Positions 10,044-23,609 are shown, counted from the stretch's first letter. The stretch: 64,000 nucleotides of DNA from Hydractinia symbiolongicarpus (GCF_029227915.1 NC_079882.1:5518001-5582000), one strand, 5' to 3'. Program-made: numbers and translations. The notes: generated from the letters alone by a model not told the origin.

Positions 10044-13000
10044 TTAAAGTGGCCTTCCAACGTCTTCCCATGCGCCCCAATTAGTTAGGGTCCAGGAGGA
10101 CCATTCTGTTAGGTATTCAGTAGGAACAATCTTTGTTGTAGGAATTTTAGTTGTAGGTACTGATGCGGTTGTAATAGGACGTATGCCATCACCACAATCA
10201 ACATTGCTTTGATAATCACAATAATTTTTTTCACGATTGTAAAATAGACGTTGATTGTTAAAGCCTAACTGACATTCAAATCTGTGAAGAACATTTCCAT
10301 TTTGACAAGAGAAGTAATGTGCACACGATGTTGGGTCAATATCATTACCAGAGACAATCCCTTGACATGCACCCGGAGGATGGATAGTAGTCGTTGTCGT
10401 TCGACGTCTTGTGGTTGTGCTAGTTGTGGTAGGAACAAAGAAAGGTGTGGTTGGGCCTGCTGGTCTTTTACCGTTTTCACATACGACATTATGCTTGTAG
10501 TCGCAGTAATTTTTCTCTCTATTGTAATATAACTGCTCGCCATTCCATGATAAAGGGCAGGGCAGGCGATATGTTCGGGTATTTGAACACATAAGGTAAT
10601 TCTCGCAAGAGGATATATCTTCAGCATTTCCCCATTCTGGAATACCAAAACAAGTATTGTTATGAAAGGCTGTATAAGTGTTTTGGTTAATCAAATATCG
10701 CACGCTGATAAGTGTGTTAAAGGAATCGGATTGTGCCAAACCAATTAGTCGTAGTTCTAAATGAACAGAAGGAACAAATATGAGAATAAATATTTTTTTA
10801 CAACTTAAGCATGGACAATAGTAGCAACAACAACAACCACAACAACAACAAAAATAACAACAAACAAACAAAAACGTTATATTTGCTTTTCGGGTGCAAC
10901 CACTCATGGTTGATGGTCCCTTAAAGGTATAGCGAGTGCAACCATGGTATAATTGGATGCCTATCTAGCATAATTAGAATAAAATCTGCTTACGTTGGAC
11001 ATCATTGCATCTATAGTAACCATTCCAATCACATCCCCGTATAGATGGATTGTATCTTACACCAGAAGGGCATCTTTCAACATTCAGCTTTCCATTTGGT
11101 CCACAAAGCACAAAGTTGTTACATCTGCTAGGATGTGGATAGATACCAGGAGCATGTAGAGCGCAGAAAGAAGGATGGATACCGTGTGTGCAGTATGGAT
11201 CTTTTTGATTTTCAGGAACAGTACAGTTGAGTCTTGGTGGAGCAGGTTGTCTAACCGTAGCTTTGATATCTAAAGAAAGAGGCGACTTCTAAGTTTGATG
11301 TTACAAGATTATTTGTAAGTGAGTAACGACAATCAGCATATGTATTGTTCTTGCATGTTTACATATGGCATTTTTTTTTGTGTTAGGAGATAAAAAGTAC
11401 AGGGAAGAAATTTACCTCGTATTAATATAAGGTATCTTCTCAACTTGTTGTAAGGAAAGATGTTTGAATGTAGTAATAGATTATAAGGAGCTAGATAGAA
11501 GAAGTCTGTCATCTGGAAGTTGTATGATATTCCGCGATGGTTTAATCCAGCCTAAATAAAAAAGGAAAAAAAACGCTCGTGACTCATTTCATTTTTTGAA
11601 CGCTGTTCTCTGATAAACACCAACATCCGAAATACATTAATTGGCATCACAAGACCGAAATACGGCATGCTATATATTAGCTAAAACTTGTAACCACTCA
11701 ACCTTTAAAGATATCAAAAGGGAGGCCAATTAATAATGAAAGAAATATACATTTTATTTCCCGTTATATGAAGAATCCACTTCTCTATAATGGAGGCTTT
11801 ATATGATATATATTATATTATTACTTTATATTATAATAGAAGATATTGAATATATATTTTCTGAAGGCGGCCAAAAATCGATGGGGTGTTTGTTAAAGGA
11901 GGGTGTTAATAAAAGAGTGGGCGTTAATTAGAGCATTTACGGTAGGCGGATATAGCAGGGTAAACAGGTAGGTATAAAAATTCAATAAATAAATAAATAA
12001 ACCGCTTACCACAGCCGCTTGTCCGCAATAGTACTGAAAGGAAGGAAAAATATAGTAATCCAGTCGTTCGTATAGAAACAAAGCGAATTGTCTTGTAGGA
12101 GTGGTGACTATAACAAGTTGAAATGTGTTACGATGATCACCCTAAAATAAACAAAATAAAGTTATAAAATCACCATTTATTTATGCACACAAAACTCTGA
12201 GGTTATTTGAGACTTTTTGTTATTAGAATTTCTATGCCAAAGTTGAGGAGTATTCTGTAATACAAGGTGGCAATGATATAATTCTATAAAGATTTGACAA
12301 GTCGCCTCCTAGAAAGAGTTCTCTTGGTGAATGGGTACGAGTGCATTGAATATCCTTTGTTTCACAGCCCTTACGTTTGTTTTCTGAAAAGTGAGCCTAT
12401 TTTCTCCAAAAACGGCAAACAGAGAGAAATCGCACCTACACTTACTTTGATAGCTTTGATCTCCAGACTTAAAATAAAACAAAAGTGCTGTGGCAAATAC
12501 GTAAAATACTAACCAATGAAAAAAAGTTCAAAGGTGGTCTCATTTGCTCCCAAGTGATAAAAATTACTGACGTCAAATCTGAAACTGTTATGTCACCATC
12601 AGCTTTTGCCTCTTTCAACTCGTTTTTGCCTCGATTAATTTCTTCAACTATTTCTGTGTAGTTAGTATGCTTACTGTTGCTGGAGGACGGGTCTTCTTGT
12701 CTGTAGTATACTTTGCCGCCTCGGTTTAGATCCACTTGTACCCAATATGGGGCGATATAAAGCCCGGGAAATGATGTGTCACTAGACGGACAGATATCCA
12801 GAGGTTCAGTAAATGTGATAATGCCACTTGCGTGGATCTAAATAAAATATATAACTAAAAATTAAAAACATCAAAAATAAAAAGTACCTTTGCAGTCAAA
12901 TATACACGCTAGTTTGAACTTTTGAAACTGTAATTACTACGTTGATGGAAGAAACTGGTTTTAAAAAATTTTTTCGATGTTGCATGCTCGTTATTACTAA

Positions 13001-13306
13001 GATATCCTTTACAACGTAATTGAATAATTGTAAAACGTGTGAATCCACATACACTAAAAGTATTCAAATATTTTCACTCACATGAATTTGGTTTTTCACT
13101 ACACCATTACTATTTTGATCGCCAAAGAGTCTAATCGGGTTAGTTAACTTCCATTCTACATACGTCGATTTAAACTGCCCTATATTTTTCCTATCACTTG
13201 TATCTTTATTAAACTCTTTGTCGTAAATACCTCCATAATCATAAAGATCTGCAGCAAAGATGCAACTACATGTAAAAATTAGCATCAATTTCCCCAGTGT
13301 ATGCAT
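10044..13306 (-). CDS. Secreted NIDO-domain protein with three peritrophin-A chitin-binding domains
   Basis: Six exons, all in phase: 13306-13082, 12837-12514, 12141-12010, 11551-11416, 11269-10994, 10756-10044. They give 601 aa. Residues 1-20 form a signal peptide (MHTLGKLMLIFTCSCIFAAD). Exons 1-4 encode a NIDO-like domain: PIRLFGD, ASGIITF, APYWVQVD, then NTFQLVIV, FALFLYERLDY and AGLNHRG, the order seen in nidogen and mucin-4 NIDO domains. Three six-cysteine CBM14 (peritrophin-A) domains follow at about 288-360, 400-457 and 495-555. Domains 2 and 3 share the block YYNREKNYCDY or FYNREKNYCDY and are separated by a Thr-rich, probably O-glycosylated linker (467-488). The C-terminus is short and Trp-rich (WSSWTLTNWGAW). 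It is likely a chitin-associated matrix or cuticle/mucus protein. An open frame continues upstream of 10756 but is intronic, because the acceptor TTCATTTAG fits the phase there. Confidence 0.9.
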
Positions 13307-16300
13307 GATGGCAATATTGTTTTCTTTTTTACAAAAACTTTTTTTTCACTTGTGTCGCCTCTGAAGTTCAAGCTGAAAATAGCTTACAAGAAGATGTTTC
13401 CATTATTTTAAAAATATAGATATTAAAATTACGAAAACAAAGCAATTAAATCAACAGGAACAAAAAGAAAGAATGATTAGCGTTGCGTAACTGCTTATAA
13501 TTGGCAGGGTAATTACCACAGAACTTACGATGTCCTTATCGTCGTTCGATTGTTTCCGTGTGAATTAAATCTAGGACGAGATATTTTGTTACGAAACAAA
13601 GTGCATTAATCATCAATTATTTTGATCTCATTTAACTTAGATATTTTTTATACTGGCAGTACAACAAGATGAAGCATACAACATAATTTACAGTAGCCAA
13701 ATTTACAGGTCTCCACTCTTTTCACTGGATGCACACTAAACGTTTCTTTTTTTTTTTTTTGCAAGCTAATTTTCTTAAATGTATTTGCAGTTACGTAAAA
13801 AAAAAGAAGCTTCGTAATTCCTTTTGGCAATTACATTGAAACATTTTAAAAAAGTAAAAAAAAATGTTTCGTACTTCAAAGTTCTTTAACTTTATAAGGC
13901 TGTAAAAATGTGCTGTATCCACACAAAAAAAGAGATATGTAGCTAATATTTTTTTCTTACAACTATTTCCTTCCTATCATATTCTGTTGTTTGCCCTTTG
14001 CTTTTGTTTTTGTTATTTGATGTGTTTCCCTAAGGCACTTCCTCAACATTTTTGCTGATGTCATCAAATTATGGAAAGTTCGGGTTAAATCATTGAAATT
14101 CCATGTAAAATTGTCTTGCGTAGGATTGAAAACATTTTATTTGGCAACACATGCTTTAATCACAACAGGAGTAGAGAGAAACAATAACACCAAAAAACGA
14201 TCCATAGTGTTATCATCTTATGTGGCAATTTACACGATAAAATTAGCAAACGGATTCTAATCGTTGCTGAAGCAGGGTGTAATAAATATTTTTGGGATGT
14301 TTTTGTTATGGAGAATCTGTATTTTATATTTACAAAGTGGAATTGCATGTGTCACGAATACACAAATCAGGTTACGACTAATTCTTTTAAAATTTCTTTA
14401 AACTTTTAAAAATTTTTCCAATCCTATCCGATTTATTTTGAGTGATATTTCAAGAAACTTCCTCTTCGCATCCATCAAGTCAAAATTTAAAAATATTACT
14501 ATAACCGCAATTAAAAACAACGGTTGTTGCATTTTTATTTTAAATTACCGAATAACGTTTGTCAACGTTTTTGCAGCCGTGAGCGTGTTTCAAAAAAAGC
14601 CAAACTTCAATTAATTTTTTTTGTTGGTAATATATAATATTTTATTTTTTCTTTATCTTCTTCACAAATATAAACAGTGCTACATAACTTGTAACGTTTA
14701 GAATTTCAATCAAAAAAGAAAGAACATAACATGTTTACAAAAGAGAAATTGACATGTGTGTCCTTTAAACTGGATGTCATGTCAATGCAAGCCCATTAAT
14801 ATGACAAAATTTTCTTCCTGGATACAAACTTAAAATTAATTTTACAACAACAATAACAACAACAACAAAAGCAAATTTCTCTTCTCAGAGACCGTATTTA
14901 CTTTTTCAATTTCCTTTTTTTAATTTTACAATTTAGTTATTTCTATTTTTATTAATAGTGTACATGAAAGAGGAAATTAGTTTGTCAATCTGTAAAAGTA
15001 ACATGAGAATTAGAATCCAGGTTGATAGTAAGTAGGTCCCTCCTACACACATGCACTCCGCACTTATCATATATAATTACCTCTCGTTAATTGTACATGA
15101 TGACTATTGTTAACTAATTACTCAAGTTATTGTCAGCATGATGATGTTTTTAGGATAGTTATTTACCTTATCGGACAAAAGTGACGACATTGAAAATTTG
15201 ACGAAAATTTTGTTGGACGAGCTTTGCATTAGAATACTAAAACTTGTGTTGTGTGTACTTGTTTTTATTTTTGTTTTACATCAACATAGCCTTGGAAAAA
15301 AACGCCAATAAGAAAAAAAAAAGCGAAAAAGTAGTAATTTTTCTTATAGTGAAGAATAATTTTGTCTATGAATACTTTGTATACCACAATTATTTTGTCA
15401 AGATTCATTTCGTAACCTTACACTCATGGTAATAAAAACAACGCTTACATAAAAACCATTTATTAAGCAGTTAGTAGCCAACTTACGCAAATAATTGACA
15501 TTAAACGAGGATTCGTTGCATAGCAATCATTCTTTAAGATTTCATAACTATTCTACCCCCATATTTTTAAAAGATCGTTTTTACCAAAACCTTCCCACGC
15601 AGATGCTAACATTAGCGTAAATAACTTCGACAATTTCACAGACCAGCATTGAGTGTTAGCTACTTGAAAATAATTTTATTTTTATTTATTAATATATTTC
15701 TAAGCAAACTAAGTTTATAATTTTTTCCTAATGTCTGGCTATGCATTGGCCAAGCAGCCATGTCAAAACGCTTGTGTTTAAAAGTCTCCTTCAACTTCCA
15801 TGCATATTCTTCCACTCTTTGTAGACTGCATGACCGTACTCTCAATACATCGAACTTTTTACAATTATTTGGGCGAAACACTCAACTTCCGAAATTTTGA
15901 CTTTTCGAACTCTTTCGTCGGTTAGCTTAAATTATCGAGAGCGTATCTAAAAGTGAGAAAAATAATAATAATCGACGCAGAGCTAGAAGGACTGAAATAG
16001 AGATCTATTTTAATGAAGGAGCTACAAAGCGAATCTTAGTGCTATCAAAGCGAATACTAGTTTTGGCTGACTTGAACGTTCAAACATCACCGCCTCTAAC
16101 AACACAAGATCTCCAAAGAATCAATTTTATTCTTGTTTATATGATCGTACAATCCAAGTAGCCCATCAATCTAGATATCTAACTATTTCCAATCTCAGTT
16201 TTGGTTTCCTATGCTATATTTTGCATCAAGCCAAACCTCAAAATTAGTTTCGCATGTGTGGTATGCAGTTATGATGGGATGTCATGTCATATACATGCTG

Positions 16301-18829
16301 ACCCACAATTGATACACCATTGATTAACATTTCTAATGTCGCCAACTTTTAAGACGATCGATTATAAGTGTCGCCACTTCTAATAATTGTTTTTCGATGA
16401 TTAGGTGGTGGGAGACATTACCACGCAAACAAGGCTAAAGAAAATTTTGCTGGCAGTAATTATTAGTGTATCAAACGTGTTTATTTGTGGTTAACAGTGA
16501 ATAACAGTCTTGATGACCATACGCAAAATGTAATGTGCGTCCCACACCATTTACAACTGTGCAACTAGTTGGAGAATGATCTAATCAGATATATGTATAT
16601 CTAAAAAATTTTTCTCGTACTAATATCAGTATTTAAAATAGATGCAGAATATGTCCGCCGGAATATGTGCGATGAGTTGAAATATAATGCCGGGAATATG
16701 TACGACGCACGAGCCAATAGGTTTTATTTTTTATCGGATCCAAGAAATGGCCACAAATGTACGGCAGACAAAGCTCTGATGCCTGGAGTATTTTCAAACA
16801 GATGAACCTGCGGATTTTTTCACCACTAAGTATCTTAGAAAGGACAAATGAAGTTGACATTGTTGAGTTTGCTATTAACCTGGGCTACATTAACCACCAA
16901 CCACTCAATATATCGTTATTTCTGTAAGCATTAATATGGTGGTCAACATTTTAATTTTGTAGACAGAAAAACCACAGGTACATTCGTTTGTTGTGCTTCC
17001 TTGGAACAAACAGAATCATATATAAACCTTAGTTAACCGCTTTAAGCCATTCCATAACTCATAAATATTCGCGTCAATCTAATTTTCGCGCATAGATTTA
17101 GTGCAAGCACAATTGGTGGCGCAAAAAAACTAATTTGTGAAATACGCGAGAATTTAATGTGCGCGGAATATTATTGAACATAATTTTACAAGGTGCGCAA
17201 AACATTTATGTTTAATTTTACGAGTCAAGAAAACAAAGAGTAACATTTGAAAGACATCAAACGTGTATTTTACGACCAATATTCTTCGCTGTGAACCAGT
17301 TCAGTATCTACCTATGAACCAGTCGAACAAAACTTTAAACCAATCAGAAAAAAATGAAGCAGGATATCCTAGGTGTAACTTCTTGACAAGATTTACAGTT
17401 ACGAAACAAAGGTGGAAAAATAATTTAAACAATTGAAGTCAATTAGGTTCAGCTGTGTAAATTTTCCAGTATTATATATCAGTTTAAAAATAGTTGCCCA
17501 TCCCTCGGAAGTTATTATCATGGCATTTAATAAGATGATTAACGTAATTTTATCCGAGTTTTTCATGGTAAAAATTGCCTTCATTAAAGGGAGTTACATT
17601 TCCCTTGATTATTCTAGTCGAGTAAATATATGTTCTTCCTCTGTGTCTTTCTTTATACCAGGATTCGGATTTATACTAGCTGTCATCTATAGCGCAATGT
17701 TTGGAATTTTCCCAACATCCGAAATAAAATCCCAGATTATCGATTGCTGTCGTGCGTTCTTAATTTAATCAAAAAGGGTAAACGCCTTAGGAACGAGGTT
17801 GGCGTTCTTTGCATGGGATTTCTATTATCAGGTTTGTTGGAAGTGCACATGCGCTACAGGTTTGCGCACATGCGTAGTAGCTTTATGCACATGAGGAAAA
17901 GTTCATTTTGGTTCAGTCGACTTTAAGTTTTTATTGAAATTTATCTCGTCATCGTGATTCAATAAAATTTTAAAAAAGGCTGCATAACAAAGAATGTGAA
18001 TGTTTAAATTTGATTTATTTGTCATTTTTCTATTTTGATGGAAAGGTTAAAGTCAAGTAGCCTGGATAACTTTCTGTATACATCCACTTTGCGTGTAGTT
18101 AGGTAACTAATAAAAATCGGAGGTAGTAAGGAAAATAAATTTGCCATCAAAACGTTATTTTCGTGTAAGGTCATTAAAAGTCACAAGCGGTTAATTACGT
18201 GAATTGATCAGTTGATAAGTATGCAGCCACCCTCATTATATGATTACCCGCCTATCCGTTACGTATGAAAGACTTCTGTAATTATTATAATGTAGATACG
18301 TGTTTTTCATTGGAGATTCTTCCTACCAACTGACAACAAACAAATCTTCTTGTTACCGTTTCAAGCTTGCAGGCTGAAACGATCTAAAACAACAGGTTTG
18401 TTGAAAAAATATATACGTCAACATTTCATTTTAATCTTAATGCACATTTAAAGGAAACGCGAACTACGCTGCAGCACGGCTGCTAAAAATCGTTTTATGA
18501 TGCCAGTTTATATAATTTGGCTCCATTTCATCACAACAACAAAATATTGTTGTTGACAGTATTTCTCAAGTTCCGAGAAGGTAAACGAAGGTTTTGAAAT
18601 AATGTTGCAACTATAGGACGTAAAATATTCTAAGTTATCTTGAGTGAAAGATCTTATTTTTGATGTATACTAAGTACATCCAAAATTTACTTACTTTCAC
18701 CCCATACAGTCATGAAAATTCTGTAAAAATGTTTAAAAGAAGATGTATAATCTTTCATTTGTTATTATAGTTTTCGTTTACTAGATTTTAGGATTTAGAA
18801 ATATATATTTTTTCTCCTCCTCATTTAAT

Positions 18830-18866
18830 AAAAAATGATTTTGTGGCTGCCACAAAATCATTTTTT
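18830..18866. repeat. Perfect 37 bp palindrome with 1-base centre
   Basis: Left arm AAAAAATGATTTTGTGGC and right arm GCCACAAAATCATTTTTT are exact reverse complements of 18 bp around a single T. It could be a very short foldback element or a recent inverted duplication. Confidence 0.9.
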
Positions 18867-18953
18867 GTTCGCCTCTTCTTTTAAGTTATTTTTTAATATA
18901 GTCCCCTACATCCTGAAAATTGAACTTTTGCGTGAAGGTGCACATCTCTGTTT

Positions 18954-18965
18954 TGCGCATGCGCA
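18954..18965. promoter_or_regulatory. NRF1-like palindrome TGCGCATGCGCA
   Basis: The 12-mer matches the consensus YGCGCAYGCGCR for nuclear respiratory factor 1. Related half-sites (GCACATGCGC, GCGCACATGCG) lie at about 17848-17890 and 19022-19034. No gene start is recognised close by, so these may belong to a repeat rather than to an active promoter. Confidence 0.35.
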
Positions 18966-19633
18966 AGATAAACAGAATTACAGTTCGACATTAAACGTCA
19001 TCACAGAAAGTAATTGTCTGAGGCACATGCGCAGTATGTAGAGAATAACGTGATTTGTATGACAGGAAGGAAGCCGAAGAAAAAATATATGCGATATAAA
19101 AGCCTGATGAATGTCTATGAATAAAACAAACCCACATCGGTCGCAAAAGATGTTATTTTTACAACTTGGCTGTGAACACTAAAATATAACGCCAATTAGG
19201 TCAGTGGAAACCCATGGCCGCGTAATGGTAGTATTGTATGTAGAAAGAAAAACGTTCTTTCGAGATATTTTTATTTTCTAACTGTATAACGTCTCGATTA
19301 TTCAGAGATGACAGATAGCATAAAAATGTGTTTACGTGAAAACTAAAGTGCATGGCAAGAAGACGATAAGTTTGAGCTCAAAAAGATCTTACGGAGTTGA
19401 ACTTTTAACTCACCTGTGATTGGTTGGGGTTTGGAAGAAGTTGTTGACAATACATAATCATTGCCATGTCATTGGGGAAATGATGGTGATCTTCTGACAT
19501 AGTAACAGCGGTAATTATTCCTTAGCGGTCAGCATTGAAACGGAAAGTAATCACCAAACCGATAACAAAATGTAATCCCTTGACACGTAAACACATTAAG
19601 CAGACTCGTTTGCATGTGTTGGACTATTTTTAG

Positions 19634-19697
19634 CAACCTAGTTCTTAGGATCCCTTCCGTTCAAATGTAAAGACAATAAATCCCGGGTACGAGGTTG
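19634..19697. repeat. Foldback mini-element, copy 2
   Basis: Left arm CAACCTAGTTCTTAGGATCC pairs imperfectly with the right arm GATCCCGGGTACGAGGTTG-like end (TCCCGGGTACGAGGTTG at 19681-19697). Same arm motif as the element at 1588-1659. Confidence 0.5.
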
Positions 19698-21514
19698 TGT
19701 TTCCATCTAATGTTTTTTTAATGCATTGTGGTTAGACATCCACGTTTGTAGGATGTCTTTTTGGGGCGAAAAATATCGCGAAATTCGGATAGTACTAGTT
19801 CTTTTATACATTACCATTAAAAAATATATAAATAAGGTACTTGATGTAAATTTAAAGATGAAACGAAAAAGTAGAAGTGTTGGAGTTTGTGGGCTACAGC
19901 TAGAGCTTTAGATTCTGGAAGAAGTGTCAATTTTACTATGCTGTCTGACCTAAATTGAAAATAACGCGAAAATTATTGCGAAATTGTTTGTGGTGTTTTT
20001 AAACTTGTTGTTTCTGCCAACACAATGGGTAAGGAAATAATTGAAATAGGTTAAAGCGATTTCTTTTTGTAGATATGACCTTTTGTAATTTATATGCGTA
20101 AATTATTCACCTTCTCAACAAAGTAACTTGCCGCTGATTAGTAACCGCTACCGTAAATCCTTTTCTCCGGCCTTCTTAGCAGTTGCTGTTAGCAGCTTCC
20201 CTTTCAAAAATGTCCGCTCTCTTTAACTGAACATATTACTTTGACTTCTTTCTGTAACCTCTCCATCCTGCCTTGCTTAAGCCTTTCAAATGACAAACAT
20301 GTCAAACATTCTGGATAAGGAAATTCGTCTTGTGGTTTAAAGCAGTTGTATATGTCTGTCAAGCGAAATGTTAAGAGTGTAGACGAGAATTGTAATTCTT
20401 AACCTGTGAAGTGACGTGTACAAAGTTGATAGTACGTTGAAGCCACACGACACGAGGCAACTTTTTTAGTCGATGGTAACAAATTTAATTTTGTTCATCC
20501 AAAAATCTTATTGTCGCCACATCTATGCAAATGCAACATTTCTATTAAAACAAAACGCCATTTTTTTATTGACTTTTGATTTTGAGCATAATTGCTGCAT
20601 TGTGATTGGTCGGGCGTAAAAGCGTTGCATCAGAATTCTTGCACCAAGTGGTGAGACAAGAATATTCATACGCGTAGCTACCTTCTTTTATTGCTGGTAA
20701 CGTTTTTTTGTTACTTACATCATTTTTTTGTTGCTGATTACAAGATACGAAATCAAAATGATATGATTTTATATCTTGTTACTGCCGCAACAGTTTGAAT
20801 CCATGAACACCCATTCTCCGACAACGACTCGAGTGCTAATTGATACGCCTTCCGTGCAGAGAAAATAAAATAATACCACGGTGTAAAAATTCGGTTTTCG
20901 CGCGTAATAAATTCATAGCAATCAAATTTGCCTACAAATAACAAGGAAAAGACAGAATGTCTTTTGTTTCTTTGAAAAGTATATTTTAGCAGTCATTAAT
21001 TTTTTTTGCCTGTATTATTATTTATATCCATCTTTAATATAAACAGCGGTTGCTTTAAAAAAATTGCCGTCTATTGTTTAAAACATGAGTTGACAAAAAG
21101 AAGTTTCTAAAGCAACTTATGTCTATCCAATCATTAAATTCACAGCTAAATACTTCGAGAAAAGCATCCATTTTTCTGATAATCATCAAGAGCATCAAAG
21201 ATTATCAGCAGTGGAACCAACGCATGACTAATCAATAAACTATGCCAACAGAGACAAACCAGGATTCTTTTCTATTAAACATTCCGTTAGTTTTTGCAAA
21301 ATCCAGGAAAACAGAATAAATTGCAATTCCATGTCAATTCTAGTTTTGTCTTAATAAATTGATAATTAATCTCGCATCTTATGCTTTAAGTGCACTAAAA
21401 CCTTTACACTATTAAAACGCGCCATGTTTAACTTTAAAAAAAATTATTATTACTAGAAATTAACGCCGACAAAATAAAATACAGAATAAGGACTGACATA
21501 TATGCCAAAATTTA

Positions 21515-21549
21515 TGACGTCAGTTTATTGATGCAATAAATTGACGTCA
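21515..21549. promoter_or_regulatory. Two CRE (ATF/CREB) palindromes upstream of the MFS gene
   Basis: Two perfect TGACGTCA sites at 21515-21522 and 21542-21549 lie about 150-180 bases before the predicted start codon at 21697. Their position fits a cAMP/ATF-type control element in the transporter promoter. Function is inferred from the motif only. Confidence 0.5.
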
Positions 21550-21696
21550 AATTGCCTCTAACAAACAGAAAAACTTGTAACAAGTAGTGTATGGTCACCT
21601 CCTAAGTACAAAAGAGCAGAATTCTGCTCAAATGGCTTTTTTCCTAGTCATGATCTGCCAAAGTGAGTGTCAGGATTAATAGCCGAAGCCACAGCC

Positions 21697-23609
21697 ATGG
21701 CGGTAATTATTGATTCGTGTGCTACTGAACGTAAGTTTGTTTACTTCGCAGTGCCCATGACAAGGTTTTCAATTTAAAGAGAGTTAACGCAATAAATTGA
21801 ATTTTATTTATTTCAGATATTGTTGGTCCGCCAACACACATTTTAATACCTGCACCCTCGTCTATGCCAACAGGGCAAGACAGTTCCGACTATGAAACTG
21901 CTAGTAGCACAATTAGTACGACCAGCATTGAGGGACGTGCTAAAGTAATCAAGCAACGGACGTGCTGCGGAATAACATACGAACGTTTCAAGAAAGCGAT
22001 TAAAGTCAAGCGAAAGTTTATTCCAGCAAAGATTAGCTACTTTTTCTTCTACTCGGCGAGATCGGTGCTGGCAACCTACTTTATCGTGTTCCTAATAAAA
22101 GCCGGATTAGATCCAGAGCAAGCAGGGATAATTCAAGGGATTCGTATGGCAGTGTTAACCTTGGGAGGTTTGTTTTGGGGTATGCTGGCTGATCTATCGA
22201 AGAAAAATACGCTGATCATGGCAATAGAACTTATTTGCTTTAGTGTATTTATGTTTGCGAAACCATGGGTTGCATATTGGATTACGAGCAAAGAAGAAAC
22301 AAATTCCGAACATCGAATGCACGTTGCTGAAGCCGTGGGCGAAATCCTAAAAACAGCCAGCAATAAGACAGAAGAGCTTCGAAAGATCATGGTCAACAAC
22401 AGCAACGCAGAAATATCAGCAGAGTTTGGATTGGACTGGAAGGCACATCATTACAACACTGGAACCACTCCCCTATTTGTGTCAATGCTTGGATTAGGAG
22501 TAGCATCAGCATTTTTTGCTGGTGGATGTCAAATATTATTGGACAGTAAAATCATGCAGATGGCGATTTCAAAACAAAAGGAAAAGAATACATACGGAAG
22601 GCAAAGATTATGGGGATCAGTTGCATACTCAATAACGCCGGTCATATTAGGGTTGTTTCTGGAATCGCTACCACAAAAGGAAACATCTTTGCTCCCACTT
22701 TTTTATATCCATCTTGTGTTAATCACACTCACATTGCTAAGCTGCATAGTTCTGTTCCAACAGAAAACAGACATAGAGCTAACAGACATGGACGTACAAT
22801 CTACAATAACGAATACAGCAGAACAAAGCTACAATTCCAATGAGAAGATAAGTTCATTCTTGTTGAAGACAATGAAAAACCCCCACATGTTAATATTTCT
22901 GTTTAACGTCTTCTGGATGGGTATGGGCAATGGCTTTCAGTGGTCGTTTCAGTTTATATACATACAAGAAATGAACGCGACAAAAACTGTTATGGGGGTA
23001 TGTGTGTTTTTACAGTGCGTAACAGAGGCTGTGATATTTCCAATCGCAGGAAAAATAAACAAAAAAATCGGAGGAAACAAAGCAGCAATAACTATTGGCT
23101 TGCTTGGATACGGTGTTACATTTACAATATATTACGTCATAAAGTTACCCTCATTAATGGTGGCAGTGACAAGCATTATTGGCGTCACATACACTTTATT
23201 CTACACAGCAGCGCTAGACGAACTTTACAAAGCAAGTAATCCGAACTGCATCACAACCATGCAAGCACTGTACAATAGTATTTTTTGCGGCTTTGGCAGT
23301 GGTCTCAGTGGTATAATTGGAGGGTTTATTTACAAGAACTACGGAGGAAAAATAATGTACCTCTCCTCTGGTTTATGCTTTCTCTTCATGGGCGTGGTGA
23401 ATATCGTATACTCTTTTTTCTATAAAACATCACCACTATCTGGAACTGGCAATAGATCAAATGAGTTAAAAAGTTACAAGCAGTTTTTGGACATTTACAT
23501 TCCTAGCGAGGAAATTCCAACAGCAGAGATGAGCAATGTTCCAGTTCCCATTTCAGTAGGGAGTGATGATGCAATCTCCATGGTGATGGATGACAACAAA
23601 CGCCTTTAA
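21697..23609 (+). CDS. MFSD6-like major facilitator superfamily transporter
   Basis: Two exons: 21697-21730 and 21817-23609, joined by a GT-AG intron of 86 bases, giving 608 aa. The start lies in a strong Kozak context (GCCATGG), and the short first exon encodes MAVIIDSCATE before the join. An alternative start inside exon 2 at 21864 would lose 27 residues. After a polar N-terminal tail come about 12 hydrophobic segments. The first half has YFFFYSARSVLATYFIVFL and the loop GMLADLSKKN, a motif-A-like signature (GxLAD) between TM2 and TM3. The architecture and length (MFSD6L in human is about 590 aa) fit the MFS_1_like/MFSD6 group. The substrate is unknown. The gene converges on MAD2L2, and only about 100 bases separate the two stop codons. 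Confidence 0.88.

Larger units (their letters stand above)
13307..21696. other. Gene-poor 8.4 kb intergenic region
   Basis: I find no exon with recognisable protein features on either strand. It holds a perfect hairpin (18830-18866), NRF1-like GCGCATGCGC sites, a foldback element (19634-19697) and, just before the transporter, two CRE palindromes. A degenerate repeat may lie at about 20440-20660, with GATTTTGAG and TGATTGGTCG motifs similar to the interior of the MITE at 6426-6964. Confidence 0.45.

Noticed and set aside
10757-10907. Upstream extension of the last NIDO-gene exon with a Cys-rich stretch
   Set aside because: Intronic: an acceptor at 10757-10758 restores the reading phase from exon 5, and the Cys run comes from a GTT-type repeat.
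17433-17768. 111 aa open frame on the plus strand
   Set aside because: No signal peptide or domain logic. The antisense strand has a weak PNPG-containing stretch that recalls LINE N-termini but is too short to call.
22133-23239. Open frames in other frames over the MFS gene
   Set aside because: Shadows of the transporter coding sequence.
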